Source of the DNA: Candidatus Nanopelagicales bacterium
GTDB lineage: Bacteria; Actinomycetota; Actinomycetes; S36-B12; UBA5976
Direction of reading: 5' to 3'
Length of the DNA: 25,128 nt
Assembly: GCA_021742025.1 (NCBI GenBank)
Contig: JAIOWT010000006.1
Location: 1-25,128, forward strand
In this document: piece after piece, positions 1-7,232 of the stretch
How the letters are laid out: each line of letters begins with the position of its first letter
Numbering within the stretch: position 1 is the stretch's first letter
Notes under the pieces: generated by a model
What the model was told of the DNA's origin: nothing
Databases searched by the model: none
What the model saw: only the letters and a program-made list of their open reading frames with translations
Program-made: the position numbers and the translations under genes

Positions 1-1
1 A

Positions 2-85
2 TTCTTTAGGGTGAATGGCGTTAAAAGCGGATCAGTACTCACAATTCCTCAATCTCTTGAGAAAAGACTACAAGTAACTCCTTGA
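2..85 (+). CDS. C-terminal tail of a gene that starts left of the window
   Basis: This is the only plus-strand frame open from the left edge. It encodes about 27 residues and ends in TGA at 83-85. The residues (including VNGVKSGSVLTIPQ) look protein-like but are too few to assign a family. A strong terminator follows about 75 nt downstream, as expected for the end of a plus-strand transcription unit. The other two forward frames stop within the first 14 bases. It could be chance, because the open stretch is short. Confidence 0.4.
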   Translation, partial: FFRVNGVKSGSVLTIPQSLEKRLQVTP

Positions 86-159
86 CATGAGTCTGAGAAT
101 GAATCAAAATTGAGCCTAGTCGGTGGTGCAAACAATTTCATTGTTAGCTCAAACCTTTG

Positions 160-189
160 AAGGACCCTCGCAGTATCGCGGGGGTCTTT
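160..189 (+). terminator. Rho-independent terminator
   Basis: A 12-bp stem with two G-T wobbles pairs AAGGACCCTCGC with GCGGGGGTCTTT around a 6-nt loop (AGTATC). A T-rich tract (CGCTTTTGCTTT) follows on the plus strand. It would end the transcript of the gene entering from the left and insulate the promoter at 221-249. Confidence 0.8.
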
Positions 190-220
190 CGCTTTTGCTT
201 TACAAAAAGTTGTCAGGCCT

Positions 221-249
221 TTGCTTTTGGGCACTTACAGGCGTAGCCT
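221..249 (+). promoter_or_regulatory. Promoter for the NTF2-like gene, probably leaderless
   Basis: TTGCTT (221-226) and TAGCCT (244-249) are 17 bp apart. The ATG at 256 lies exactly 6 nt after the -10 box, where the transcript would start. No Shine-Dalgarno sequence is visible before that ATG. Actinobacteria commonly use TANNNT -10 boxes and leaderless mRNAs. The same TAGCCT-N6-ATG arrangement recurs before the PatB gene. Confidence 0.5.
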
Positions 250-255
250 AAAAAT

Positions 256-699
256 ATGAGTGAAAAAAGAGCGAATCGAATTCTTGGGATTGTTATTGCT
301 GCTATTGCGGCAATCGCATTGATTGCAATTTTGGCAGTTAAGGATCCAACGGCACAGTTGGATGTGAACTCACCCGAATCTAAGGTGCAGCAGTATCTAA
401 CAGCTATCGCCGATAAAGACTTCGATCAGGCTTTGACCTATTTGGCTGAGGACTCCAAATGCACTATTGAAGATTTTGATCGTGCCTATGTGCAAGACTC
501 ATTGCGTATTCTGCTGTCCGATACGACCTCATCAGAAACCACAGCCAGTGTCACAGTAAAGATTGAATCCTCTAATGGCGATCCGTTTTATAACGGCTAT
601 GCCGAAACGCAGACATTCAGACTGACCAAGGATGATTCAGGCTGGAAAATCGCCGGAATCCCGTGGCCAACTTATGAATGCGGAGGTGTTTACAAATAA
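256..699 (+). CDS. Membrane-anchored NTF2-like (DUF4878-type) protein of unknown function
   Basis: The 147-residue protein has a short basic N-terminus, one transmembrane segment at about residues 9-28 (uncleaved anchor or signal), and an extracytoplasmic domain of about 110 residues. The pattern of helices (ESKVQQYLTAIADKDFDQAL) followed by beta strands ending in SGWKIAGIPWP resembles the NTF2-like fold of DUF4878-type lipoproteins and anchored proteins. Only two cysteines (C69 and C142) occur in the outer domain, so a disulfide is possible. The start is the first ATG after a TAGCCT -10 box. The stop TAA shares its last base with the ATG of the next gene, so the two are probably translationally coupled and may work together. 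No enzymatic motif is visible. The fold call is by pattern only. Confidence 0.75.
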   Translation: MSEKRANRILGIVIAAIAAIALIAILAVKDPTAQLDVNSPESKVQQYLTAIADKDFDQALTYLAEDSKCTIEDFDRAYVQDSLRILLSDTTSSETTASVTVKIESSNGDPFYNGYAETQTFRLTKDDSGWKIAGIPWPTYECGGVYK

Positions 700-2414
700 T
701 GAGTATCTTGCTTTCTTTCGTACCACTTCTAATCATGATTGCAGTCGTGGTTTTAGTTATTCGTAAAGTATCCGGTCGATCACAATCACTTGATTCAAAC
801 GCGCAACCAGTAAGGCTATTTTTTCAGTATTCATTGGTCTTTGGACTATTCATTATTGTCACTGTAGGCATAGCTGGCTTGCTAGGCAGAGTGCTAGATA
901 CTTCGAACATTGTTAATTCAGATCAAAGCTCGTTAGCAAGCAACTTGGCCTTTGTTGTTGTGGGCGGACCGCTATTGGCAGGGCTAACTATCTGGCTAAG
1001 AAATTCACTACGAGAAAATCCTTCAGAAGGCCATGGTTTTGTTCCAACATTTTTTGCAACACTAGCGGCAATCATTTCGCTGTTGGTCTTCTTAACTTCA
1101 ATCATTGCTGTAATGCACAACGTTATCAATAATGATCCTGCTCTAGGTTCAACAATCTCTAGATCACTTGTCTGGGGCACAGCGTGGATTATTGTTCTCA
1201 AGATTTCTAATACGGTTATTCCAAAGAATGACTTCCGAATTCAGTTTTTTGTAGGTTCTTTCATCACGGCGTTAGCTGCTTTGATCGGTCTAGTTCAGGT
1301 CTTAACCGGAATCTTTGCAGCCCTACTTAGTCAGCCAGTTTTCTTAGGCACTCAGCAAACTGAATTGGTCACTGCGGATAGTCCAATCGCTATTGGTCTA
1401 GGAACTTTGGTAATTGCAGGTGGACTATGGGTCTATTACTGGATCAAGAATGCAAACACGATCAAAACCGATAGCTTGTGGCTTGGTTATGTTCTCATTG
1501 CAGGTGTTGGCGCAACACTAGTTACCGCAATCGTTTCTCTAAGTGTCTCGCTGTATCAAGTTTTGGTTTGGAACTTTGGTGAGCCTGCAACGCAGAAAAT
1601 AGCTGATCACTTTGCAAGCATTCCACAATCTGTTGCTGTTGCCAGTGCCGGACTTTTGTTCTGGTGGTACCACAGATCATTGTTGCCAACTCAGTCTGTC
1701 AGAACAGATATTCAACGTACTTACGAGTATTTGATGTCGGCAATCAGTTTGATAGCGAGCGCAATTGGAATATCAATAGTTATTGTGGCCATCATCGAGG
1801 CGCTTACTGAGCAAACAAGACTTTCTGGTCCAGGTGCGATTAACACGCTTATTGGTTCTGCCACAGTAATCATTGTTGCGGGGCCAGTATGGTGGCGTTT
1901 CTGGACGCGTATCCAGCGAATCGCAAAGAGTGAGCCAGAGTCCGAACATGGTTCGCCAGTTCGTAGAACCTATTTGTTCTTACTATTTGGCGTAGGTGGA
2001 ATCACTGCCATCATTTCGTTGATCACGATCGTGTTCCAACTTTTCGATGGAATTTTGAGTTCCAACCTCGGCGCGAACACGTTTAGTGATATGCGTTTTG
2101 CTATTGGAATCTTGATTAGCACTGGGATTGTGGCGGGCTATCACTGGGAAATCTACCGCCATGAAAAAGATGTCCAGGTGTCCTTTGCCTCACCAGTTAT
2201 AAACGTGCTTTTAGTTGGCCCAAAGAATCCAGAGCTAATTCACGACCTTAAAGAAGCTACCAATGCCAAAGTCAGTTTTCTCCAGAGAGCAGATGCAGAA
2301 GATTTGGTTTGGCCAACAGAACGCGTTATTGAATTGGTGTCACAGAGCAAAGACCATGACCTAATGATCTTGCTTGAAGCAACTGGCGTGAAGGTTGTTC
2401 CAGTAGTTAGGTAA
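699..2414 (+). CDS. Polytopic membrane protein with six two-helix repeats (DUF5671-like)
   Basis: The 571-residue protein has about 13 membrane segments. After an N-terminal helix (about 4-22), six units of two helices follow, beginning near residues 40, 115, 180, 258, 340 and 422. The first helix of each unit is often preceded by an Arg/aromatic pair (RTYEYL, RRTYLFL). Most second helices are Trp/Tyr-rich near the end (LWVYYWIK, LFWWYHRSLL, PVWWRFWTR, GYHWEIYRHE). This pattern fits DUF5671, whose function is unknown. The last 80 residues form a soluble, presumably cytoplasmic domain. The start is ATG 699, with GGAGGT at 682-687 inside the upstream gene, rather than the in-frame ATG at 678, which would put that SD inside the coding sequence. 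It is cotranscribed with the NTF2-like protein and ends 2 nt from the convergent SDR. Confidence 0.8.
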   Translation: MSILLSFVPLLIMIAVVVLVIRKVSGRSQSLDSNAQPVRLFFQYSLVFGLFIIVTVGIAGLLGRVLDTSNIVNSDQSSLASNLAFVVVGGPLLAGLTIWLRNSLRENPSEGHGFVPTFFATLAAIISLLVFLTSIIAVMHNVINNDPALGSTISRSLVWGTAWIIVLKISNTVIPKNDFRIQFFVGSFITALAALIGLVQVLTGIFAALLSQPVFLGTQQTELVTADSPIAIGLGTLVIAGGLWVYYWIKNANTIKTDSLWLGYVLIAGVGATLVTAIVSLSVSLYQVLVWNFGEPATQKIADHFASIPQSVAVASAGLLFWWYHRSLLPTQSVRTDIQRTYEYLMSAISLIASAIGISIVIVAIIEALTEQTRLSGPGAINTLIGSATVIIVAGPVWWRFWTRIQRIAKSEPESEHGSPVRRTYLFLLFGVGGITAIISLITIVFQLFDGILSSNLGANTFSDMRFAIGILISTGIVAGYHWEIYRHEKDVQVSFASPVINVLLVGPKNPELIHDLKEATNAKVSFLQRADAEDLVWPTERVIELVSQSKDHDLMILLEATGVKVVPVVR

Positions 2415-2416
2415 GA

Positions 2417-3010
2417 CTAGCCAACTTTGTAAACGTGACCGTTCTTCTTGCCATTAACTGATTTTGCGTAAGCCTTGCCACATGCTTTAAGCGTTACTTG
2501 CTCAAAGCCTACGAAGTATGGATGGTATCCAGTTGCTTCAACTAAAACGCTTGGGCTAACGACATTGATTCGCATGGCACGTGGCATTTCGATTGCTGCA
2601 GCCATGACGAAAGATTCCAAAGCTCCGTTTGAAAGTGAAGCAACAACGCCGGTTGGAATTGCGGCGCGTTCCAAAATTCCAGTGGTTAACGTGAATGAAC
2701 CACCGTCGTTAACGTATTCAAGTCCTTGACGAACTAGTTCAACCTGCCCCAAAATTTTGTCGTTGATTCCGGATTGGTAATCCGCAAGTGTGAGTTCAGA
2801 CAAAGTCTTGAACGGGACCTTGCCGGTAGCCGAAATAACGGCATCCACTTTGCCGACTTTGGCATACATAGCGGCAATAGATTCTGGATTAGTTAGGTCA
2901 ACGGAAACCTTACCGCTGCGAGAAGCTTGTATGATTTCATTGCCATCCGATAGGGCAGCCACTGCGCCAGATCCAAGTAGTCCGTTCGCGCCAACAATAA
3001 GAATCTTCAA
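2417..3010 (-). CDS. Atypical short-chain dehydrogenase/reductase (about 200 aa)
   Basis: The protein has 197 residues and begins with a Rossmann fold: MKILIVGANGLLG gives the glycine-rich NAD(P) motif at residues 7-13. Later segments (VDAVISATG, RINVVSPS) fit the SDR superfamily. The usual YxxxK catalytic pair is absent. The aligned position reads NGALE (128-132), which I believe is typical of a compact ~200-residue SDR group. It may be a nucleotide-binding or non-classical reductase. The TTG at 3010 is chosen because AGAGGAGA sits 6 nt upstream and the family begins at the Lys-Ile-Leu-Ile strand. The longer TTG frame from 3034 would swallow the ribosome-binding site. Substrate unknown. Confidence 0.8.
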   Translation of the reverse strand: MKILIVGANGLLGSGAVAALSDGNEIIQASRSGKVSVDLTNPESIAAMYAKVGKVDAVISATGKVPFKTLSELTLADYQSGINDKILGQVELVRQGLEYVNDGGSFTLTTGILERAAIPTGVVASLSNGALESFVMAAAIEMPRAMRINVVSPSVLVEATGYHPYFVGFEQVTLKACGKAYAKSVNGKKNGHVYKVG

Positions 3011-3057
3011 AACAATCTCCTCTAACGAGTTCAAGTCTTACGAGTCTAGGGCAGGGC

Positions 3058-3066
3058 TGTGGATAA
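3058..3066 (-). promoter_or_regulatory. Perfect DnaA box in an intergenic region
   Basis: TGTGGATAA on the plus strand is TTATCCACA on the minus strand, the consensus DnaA box. It lies between the SDR and the prepilin peptidase, 40-48 bp upstream of the predicted peptidase transcript start. A single box does not make an origin. It could be a DnaA-responsive promoter element or chance. Confidence 0.45.
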
Positions 3067-3093
3067 AAAATCCGCTTTACAAATCCAAGCGCA

Positions 3094-3099
3094 TACCGT
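3094..3099 (+). promoter_or_regulatory. -10 box of a leaderless promoter for the prepilin peptidase
   Basis: TACCGT fits the actinobacterial TANNNT -10 consensus and lies exactly 6 nt before the ATG at 3106. No convincing -35 hexamer or Shine-Dalgarno is present. The spacing equals that at three other SD-less genes in this window. Confidence 0.45.
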
Positions 3100-3105
3100 T
3101 GTGGG

Positions 3106-3567
3106 ATGCGCAATCTCTTACCCTTAATGGTTTTTATTGGGTTTGGAACCTGCCTTTCAGTAATAGACCTCAGGGTGCATCGGCTACCGAACTCTGTAGT
3201 CGGTTGGTTCACGGTAGTTCAAGGTTCTGTGCTGATTTTGCTAAGCGTAGACAACTTCAAACAACTGGGTGAGGTCCTAATTGTGGCTAGCGCGACTACA
3301 GCAAGCTATCTGATCTTGTTCGTACTAAGTCGGGGTTCGTTAGGTATGGGAGATGTAAAGTTTGCGTTCCCAATTGGTTTAACGGTTGGTTGGTACTCAG
3401 CTGATTACTGGCTGGTGGCAATCTTTGCGTCATTCTTCTTGGCAGGATTGGTGGCATTCATCGGATTAGTATCCAAGCGAATGACCCGAAAATCACGAAT
3501 CGCATTTGGTCCATACATGTTTATAGGTACATTTTTGCTTTGTTGCTTGGGAATACTGCCTCGATGA
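3106..3567 (+). CDS. Single-domain A24 prepilin peptidase (TadV/CpaA-like)
   Basis: The 153-residue, highly hydrophobic protein has both catalytic aspartates of the A24 aspartic peptidases: D21 in SVIDLRVHRLPN and D83 in the GxGD motif (LGMGDVKF). A FGPYMFIG segment near the C-terminus is also typical. It lacks the N-terminal methylase domain of bifunctional PilD enzymes. A24 peptidases cleave the leader of type IV pilin-like or Flp/Tad prepilins in the membrane. No pilin or Tad gene is nearby, so it is an orphan here. The start at 3106 fits the leaderless -10 box; ATG 3127 is a shorter alternative that would leave few residues before the first motif. Confidence 0.88.
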   Translation: MRNLLPLMVFIGFGTCLSVIDLRVHRLPNSVVGWFTVVQGSVLILLSVDNFKQLGEVLIVASATTASYLILFVLSRGSLGMGDVKFAFPIGLTVGWYSADYWLVAIFASFFLAGLVAFIGLVSKRMTRKSRIAFGPYMFIGTFLLCCLGILPR

Positions 3568-3614
3568 AGTGGGTTTCCTGAAACAATGTGCTTAGAGATT
3601 CAGGAGATTTTGAA

Positions 3615-4910
3615 ATGACAAGCAAGTGCGATGCCGTGGTAATCGGAGCTGGAGTGATTGGATCTTCGGTTGCCTACGAGTTGGCCCGAAAAGGTCTATC
3701 AGTAATCGTTGTTGACAAAGCAGCAGCACCTGGTCTTGGTTCAACAAGCTCATCCAGTGCTGTAATTCGATTCAATTATTCGACGTACGATGCTGTGGCA
3801 CTTTCCTGGGAAGCTTTTCAATGTTGGAAGAATTGGCGCACTCATCTAAACGCCGCTAATGATGAAGTTCTCGCGGAAGTGCGAAACATTGGCGTGATGA
3901 TGGTGAAAGTTCCTGTGGTTTCGATTCCGCTTACTAAAGAGTTGTTTACAGCTGTTGGTATTGAACATGAAGTCGTTGATGCCAAGCGAATGCAAGAAAT
4001 CGTTCCAGGAATTGATACTGGAATGTACTGGCCGCCTAAGAAAATCGATGACGATGAATTCTGGGAAGATGCCACCGATGCAATCGAAGCTATGTACACA
4101 CCAGAAGGCGGATACATCAATGATCCGTTGTTAGCAACAGTGAATCTGGCGAATGCTGCGATGCGACTAGGTGTTGAGTTTAAATTCAAGAAGGAAGTCA
4201 CTGAGATCTTGACTGCCGATGGTCGAATTTGTGGTGTTGAGTTAAACGATGGTGAACAAATCGAAAGTCCAGTAGTTGTGAATGTAGCTGGACCTTGGGC
4301 TAGTCGGATCAACGACTTAGCTGGAGTTGGTTCCGACTTCACTGTTTCAGTTCGGCCGATGCGTCAAGAAGTTCATCACGTTGCCGCACCAGAGCAATTC
4401 GATAACAACCCAATCATTGGCGACTTAGATTTAGGCGTTTACATTCGCCCTGAATCTGGTCATGCCTTCTTAGTTGGTGGCACTGAACCTGAATGTGATG
4501 ACTTCCAGTGGGTGGAAAATCCAGACGATGTGAACATGGTTCGTACCCAAGAGTTATTCGATGCTCAAGTAACTCGAGCTGCCCGTAGACTTCCAGACCT
4601 AAAGGTGCCCTCAAGTGCCAGCGGAGTCGTTGGGGTTTATGACGTGTCTTCAGACTGGACGCCGATTTATGACAAGAGCGAATTACCTGGTTACTACATG
4701 GCAATTGGCAGTAGTGGCAATCAATTCAAGAATGCCCCAACGGCCGGCCGCTTAATGGCTGAGCTGATTTCTGCCGTTGAAGCGGGACATGATCATGATG
4801 CTGATCCAGTGATTTACCGAACTGAACATACAAAGCAAGAAATCAATCTTGGAACTTTTTCCCGCAAACGTGCCTTGAATGAAAATTCATCCGGCACAGT
4901 GATGGGCTAG
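3615..4910 (+). CDS. FAD-dependent amine oxidoreductase (sarcosine/dimethylglycine oxidase-like, DAO family)
   Basis: The 431-residue protein begins with an FAD-binding Rossmann motif (VVIGAGVIGSSVAYELA, GxGxxG at 11-16) and an acidic residue at the end of beta-2 (VVDK). It continues with GSTSSSSAVIRFNYST, which resembles the flavin-contact segment of sarcosine oxidase beta subunits, and ends with GSSGNQFKNAPTAGRL, the C-terminal FAD-contact region. Family members oxidise secondary or tertiary amines or D-amino acids. The exact substrate is open. The ATG at 3615 is chosen because CAGGAGA precedes it by 7-8 nt; the frame opens earlier at 3588 without such a site. Its TAG stop overlaps that of the convergent kinase gene on one CTAG tetramer. 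Confidence 0.85.
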   Translation: MTSKCDAVVIGAGVIGSSVAYELARKGLSVIVVDKAAAPGLGSTSSSSAVIRFNYSTYDAVALSWEAFQCWKNWRTHLNAANDEVLAEVRNIGVMMVKVPVVSIPLTKELFTAVGIEHEVVDAKRMQEIVPGIDTGMYWPPKKIDDDEFWEDATDAIEAMYTPEGGYINDPLLATVNLANAAMRLGVEFKFKKEVTEILTADGRICGVELNDGEQIESPVVVNVAGPWASRINDLAGVGSDFTVSVRPMRQEVHHVAAPEQFDNNPIIGDLDLGVYIRPESGHAFLVGGTEPECDDFQWVENPDDVNMVRTQELFDAQVTRAARRLPDLKVPSSASGVVGVYDVSSDWTPIYDKSELPGYYMAIGSSGNQFKNAPTAGRLMAELISAVEAGHDHDADPVIYRTEHTKQEINLGTFSRKRALNENSSGTVMG

Positions 4911-5995
4911 TTGTTTAAAGCTTCGATCGCACCTTGGCGAGTTACTGCCAGTCCAAGTTCAGTTAATGCCACAGTTGCTTCACCCATAGTGCTTTGAGCT
5001 CCAGCAGCAGCGCCCAATTGTTGGCCACTTAAGTTTCGGTGGTGGATCGATTCCATGATTACCGCCAACTTAAAGCATGCGAGGGCAACACATTCATCTA
5101 AATGTGAAACATCTAGACCCGTTTGTTCAACGTAACGATCCAAAACTTGTTGCCTGGACCAAAAGCCTGGACCGCTTGTGACATCTTCGGCCACCGGAAT
5201 CTTTTTGCGCAGAGTATCGCTGGCTTGACTCCAATAAACCAGTGAGATTGCAAGATCTGAGATTGGATCACCAAGTGTTGACATTTCCCAATCTAGAACT
5301 GCGACGATTTCGCTTTGAGTTCTATCCAGAATGACATTGTCGATTCGGTAATCGCCGTGCACGATTGATGTTGGAAGTGAATCTGGAACTTTTGCAATTG
5401 CTGTTTCTAGCCAAGCATGAAGCGCTTCAATTTCTGGAAGCTCACGCGTCTTTGTGATCTGCCATTGTTCGCCCCAACGCTTAACTTGCCGCTGCAGGTA
5501 TCCAGCCGGTTTTCCGAGTTGATCTAACCCTGCAGCAACAGGATCAACTTCATGTAATCGCGCCAAGATATCGACTAATTCTTGGGAGATCTCGCCGGCT
5601 TGCTGCGCTGAAAGTGACTTTGCGGTTTTTGCTGATTCAATTACTCGACCTTCAACAAAATCCATCATCATGAATTTGGCACCGATTACTGATTCGTCTT
5701 CGCAGTACCCACGTGTTGTTGGTGTTGGAAATGAAACTTTATTCAAACCTGAAAGAACTCGAAACTCTCGACCCATGTCATGAGCCGAAGGCATGATGTG
5801 ACCAAGTGGTGGACGGCGAAGTACCCAGCTTGAATTGCTTGCATCATCTATTCGATACGAAACGTTGGAGCGACCACCAGCAAGCAAGGTTGCTTGGATT
5901 GGACCGCTGGCATCAAAGTCAGCAACGTTTTCTTGCATCCACGAACTAAGTGGAGCTAATCGCAATCCTGGCGGATCGGAGATTTCTTTTGTCAC
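4907..5995 (-). CDS. APH-family kinase paired with an acyl-CoA dehydrogenase
   Basis: The 362-residue protein has the aminoglycoside-phosphotransferase kinase fold. LLAGGRSNVSYRI (38-49) is the nucleotide-binding loop region, VLRRP (58-62) holds the beta-strand basic residues, HGDYRIDN (213-220) is the catalytic loop with D215, and DWEMSTLGDP (235-244) is the metal-binding segment. This variant belongs with COG3173-type kinases encoded beside acyl-CoA dehydrogenases, as in the kinase part of eukaryotic ACAD10/11 and LvaA of Pseudomonas. Those kinases phosphorylate 4-hydroxyacyl-CoA. The start is GTG 5995, whose GTGA overlaps the TGA stop of the upstream gene, with GGAG about 8 nt before it. 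The frame is open further upstream to 6058, but that part lies inside the dehydrogenase gene. Antibiotic resistance is unlikely. Confidence 0.85.
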   Translation of the reverse strand: MTKEISDPPGLRLAPLSSWMQENVADFDASGPIQATLLAGGRSNVSYRIDDASNSSWVLRRPPLGHIMPSAHDMGREFRVLSGLNKVSFPTPTTRGYCEDESVIGAKFMMMDFVEGRVIESAKTAKSLSAQQAGEISQELVDILARLHEVDPVAAGLDQLGKPAGYLQRQVKRWGEQWQITKTRELPEIEALHAWLETAIAKVPDSLPTSIVHGDYRIDNVILDRTQSEIVAVLDWEMSTLGDPISDLAISLVYWSQASDTLRKKIPVAEDVTSGPGFWSRQQVLDRYVEQTGLDVSHLDECVALACFKLAVIMESIHHRNLSGQQLGAAAGAQSTMGEATVALTELGLAVTRQGAIEALNN

Positions 5996-7185
5996 GCCCA
6001 GTCTCCAGGCAACTTGCCTGCCTGTGAATGACGAACTGATCGACGCGAAATTGACCAACGGTGAACTTCAGATGGTCCGTCATAAATCCGGAAGGGACGG
6101 ATATCCCGGAAGATTTGAGCGATTGGTAGCTCGCTCGATGTTCCCTTGGCACCACACAGCTGCATCGAACGATCCACGATTCTAAAAGTTGCTTCGGCAA
6201 CAAAGGTTTTGGCAATTGAAGTTTCCGCACGTGCGGGCAGGCCTTGATCCAAAACCCAGGCAGCTCTATGAATTAATGCGCGGCAGGCGGCGATGTCGAT
6301 TTCATTGTCCGCGATCATTTGTTGAGCCATACCCAAGGAAGCTAATTCAGTGCCAAACATTGGGCGAGCAGCAGCGTAGGCCACCGCCGATTCATGTGCC
6401 CGACGCGCAGCACCTAACCAACGCATGCAATGGGTTAGGCGAGCAGGCCCAAGGCGTACCTGAGCATTAACAAAACCTTCATCAACTTGTCCAAGTACTG
6501 CTGCCTCGGAAACCTCGCAGTTGTTAAAGTCCACGACCCCGTGGCCACCGGTGAAAGCGCTGTCGAGAGTGTCCAGGCTGCGCACTACTTTCATTCCTGG
6601 ATTGTCAGCGTCGACCAAGAACATGGTTGCGCCACCTGAAGTCTTTGCCATCACAATCGAGACCCCAGCACCATCAGCACCCGTAATCAACCACTTATTG
6701 CCATTGATGATCCAGCCATTAGCAGTTTTCTCAGCAGTTGTTGAAAGTAAGTTTGGATCTGCACCTGCACCTGGACTTGGTTCAGTCATTGCAAATGAAG
6801 ATCTAATTTCGCCTCTAGATAGTGGTGCTAAGTACTTTGCACGCTGCTCTGGCGTTGCAATTTTGTGAAGTAGCAACATGTTGCCCTCGTCTGGAGCAGC
6901 ACAATTTAATGCGGTTGGTCCCAGCAAACTGCGACCAGATTCTTCAAGAATTACAGCTTGGGCAACGTGATTAAATCCATGTCCACCAAATTCTTTTGGC
7001 GCAGTTGGAGCAAATACATTTGCAGTTCGCGCTTTTTCTTGCAAAACAACTCTAAGTTTCGGATTGATGCCATGTGAATCCGGATTTAGTTCCGGCTCAT
7101 ACGGAACAACTTCAGTATCAATGAAGTTGCGAACTCGCAATGCAAACTCTTTAACTAGCGGATCTTGATCAAACTCATAGCTCAT
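5992..7185 (-). CDS. Acyl-CoA dehydrogenase (ACAD10/11-like)
   Basis: The 397-residue length is normal for the family. It carries the FAD/substrate signature FAMTEPSPGAGADP and the ACAD11-type segments CAAPDEGNM, RLGPARLTHCMRWLGAARRA and IYDGPSEVHRWSI near the C-terminus. It would oxidise an acyl-CoA, or in the ACAD10/11-LvaC group help remove phosphate from a 4-phosphoacyl-CoA made by the partner kinase. It overlaps that kinase gene by 4 nt (GTGA), so they form a two-gene operon. The ATG at 7185 starts MSYEFDQDP; a TTG at 7203 is open but adds only six unconserved residues. No strong SD is visible. A TAGAAT -10 box lies about 36 bp upstream. Confidence 0.88.
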   Translation of the reverse strand: MSYEFDQDPLVKEFALRVRNFIDTEVVPYEPELNPDSHGINPKLRVVLQEKARTANVFAPTAPKEFGGHGFNHVAQAVILEESGRSLLGPTALNCAAPDEGNMLLLHKIATPEQRAKYLAPLSRGEIRSSFAMTEPSPGAGADPNLLSTTAEKTANGWIINGNKWLITGADGAGVSIVMAKTSGGATMFLVDADNPGMKVVRSLDTLDSAFTGGHGVVDFNNCEVSEAAVLGQVDEGFVNAQVRLGPARLTHCMRWLGAARRAHESAVAYAAARPMFGTELASLGMAQQMIADNEIDIAACRALIHRAAWVLDQGLPARAETSIAKTFVAEATFRIVDRSMQLCGAKGTSSELPIAQIFRDIRPFRIYDGPSEVHRWSISRRSVRHSQAGKLPGDWA

Positions 7186-7220
7186 GTGAGGAATCCATAA
7201 CAATAGTTTTCGTAGTCCTA

Positions 7221-7226
7221 ATTCTA
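7221..7226 (-). promoter_or_regulatory. -10 box for the acyl-CoA dehydrogenase/kinase operon
   Basis: TAGAAT on the minus strand matches five of six bases of TATAAT and lies 35 bp before the ATG at 7185, leaving a 5' leader of about 28 nt. No clear -35 hexamer is present. It faces away from the GntR promoter. Confidence 0.35.
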
Positions 7227-7232
7227 TCTTCC

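Noticed and set aside
49..234. 61-codon minus-strand open frame
   Set aside because: It runs through the strong terminator at 160-189, has no SD, and its sequence resembles no family; treated as non-coding.
2790..3272. Plus-strand frame of 160 codons and minus-strand frame at 2937-3212
   Set aside because: Both are antisense or out of frame to the SDR and the A24 peptidase, whose motifs (GANGLLG; D21 and GxGD D83) show which frames are real.
4907..5995. Aminoglycoside resistance determinant
   Set aside because: The APH fold is present, but the sequence type and coupling to an acyl-CoA dehydrogenase point to the hydroxyacyl-CoA kinase group.
5996..6058. N-terminal extension of the APH-family kinase
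   Set aside because: The extra 21 codons lie inside the ACAD gene. GTG 5995 has GGAG upstream and a GTGA overlap with the ACAD stop, the normal coupling pattern.
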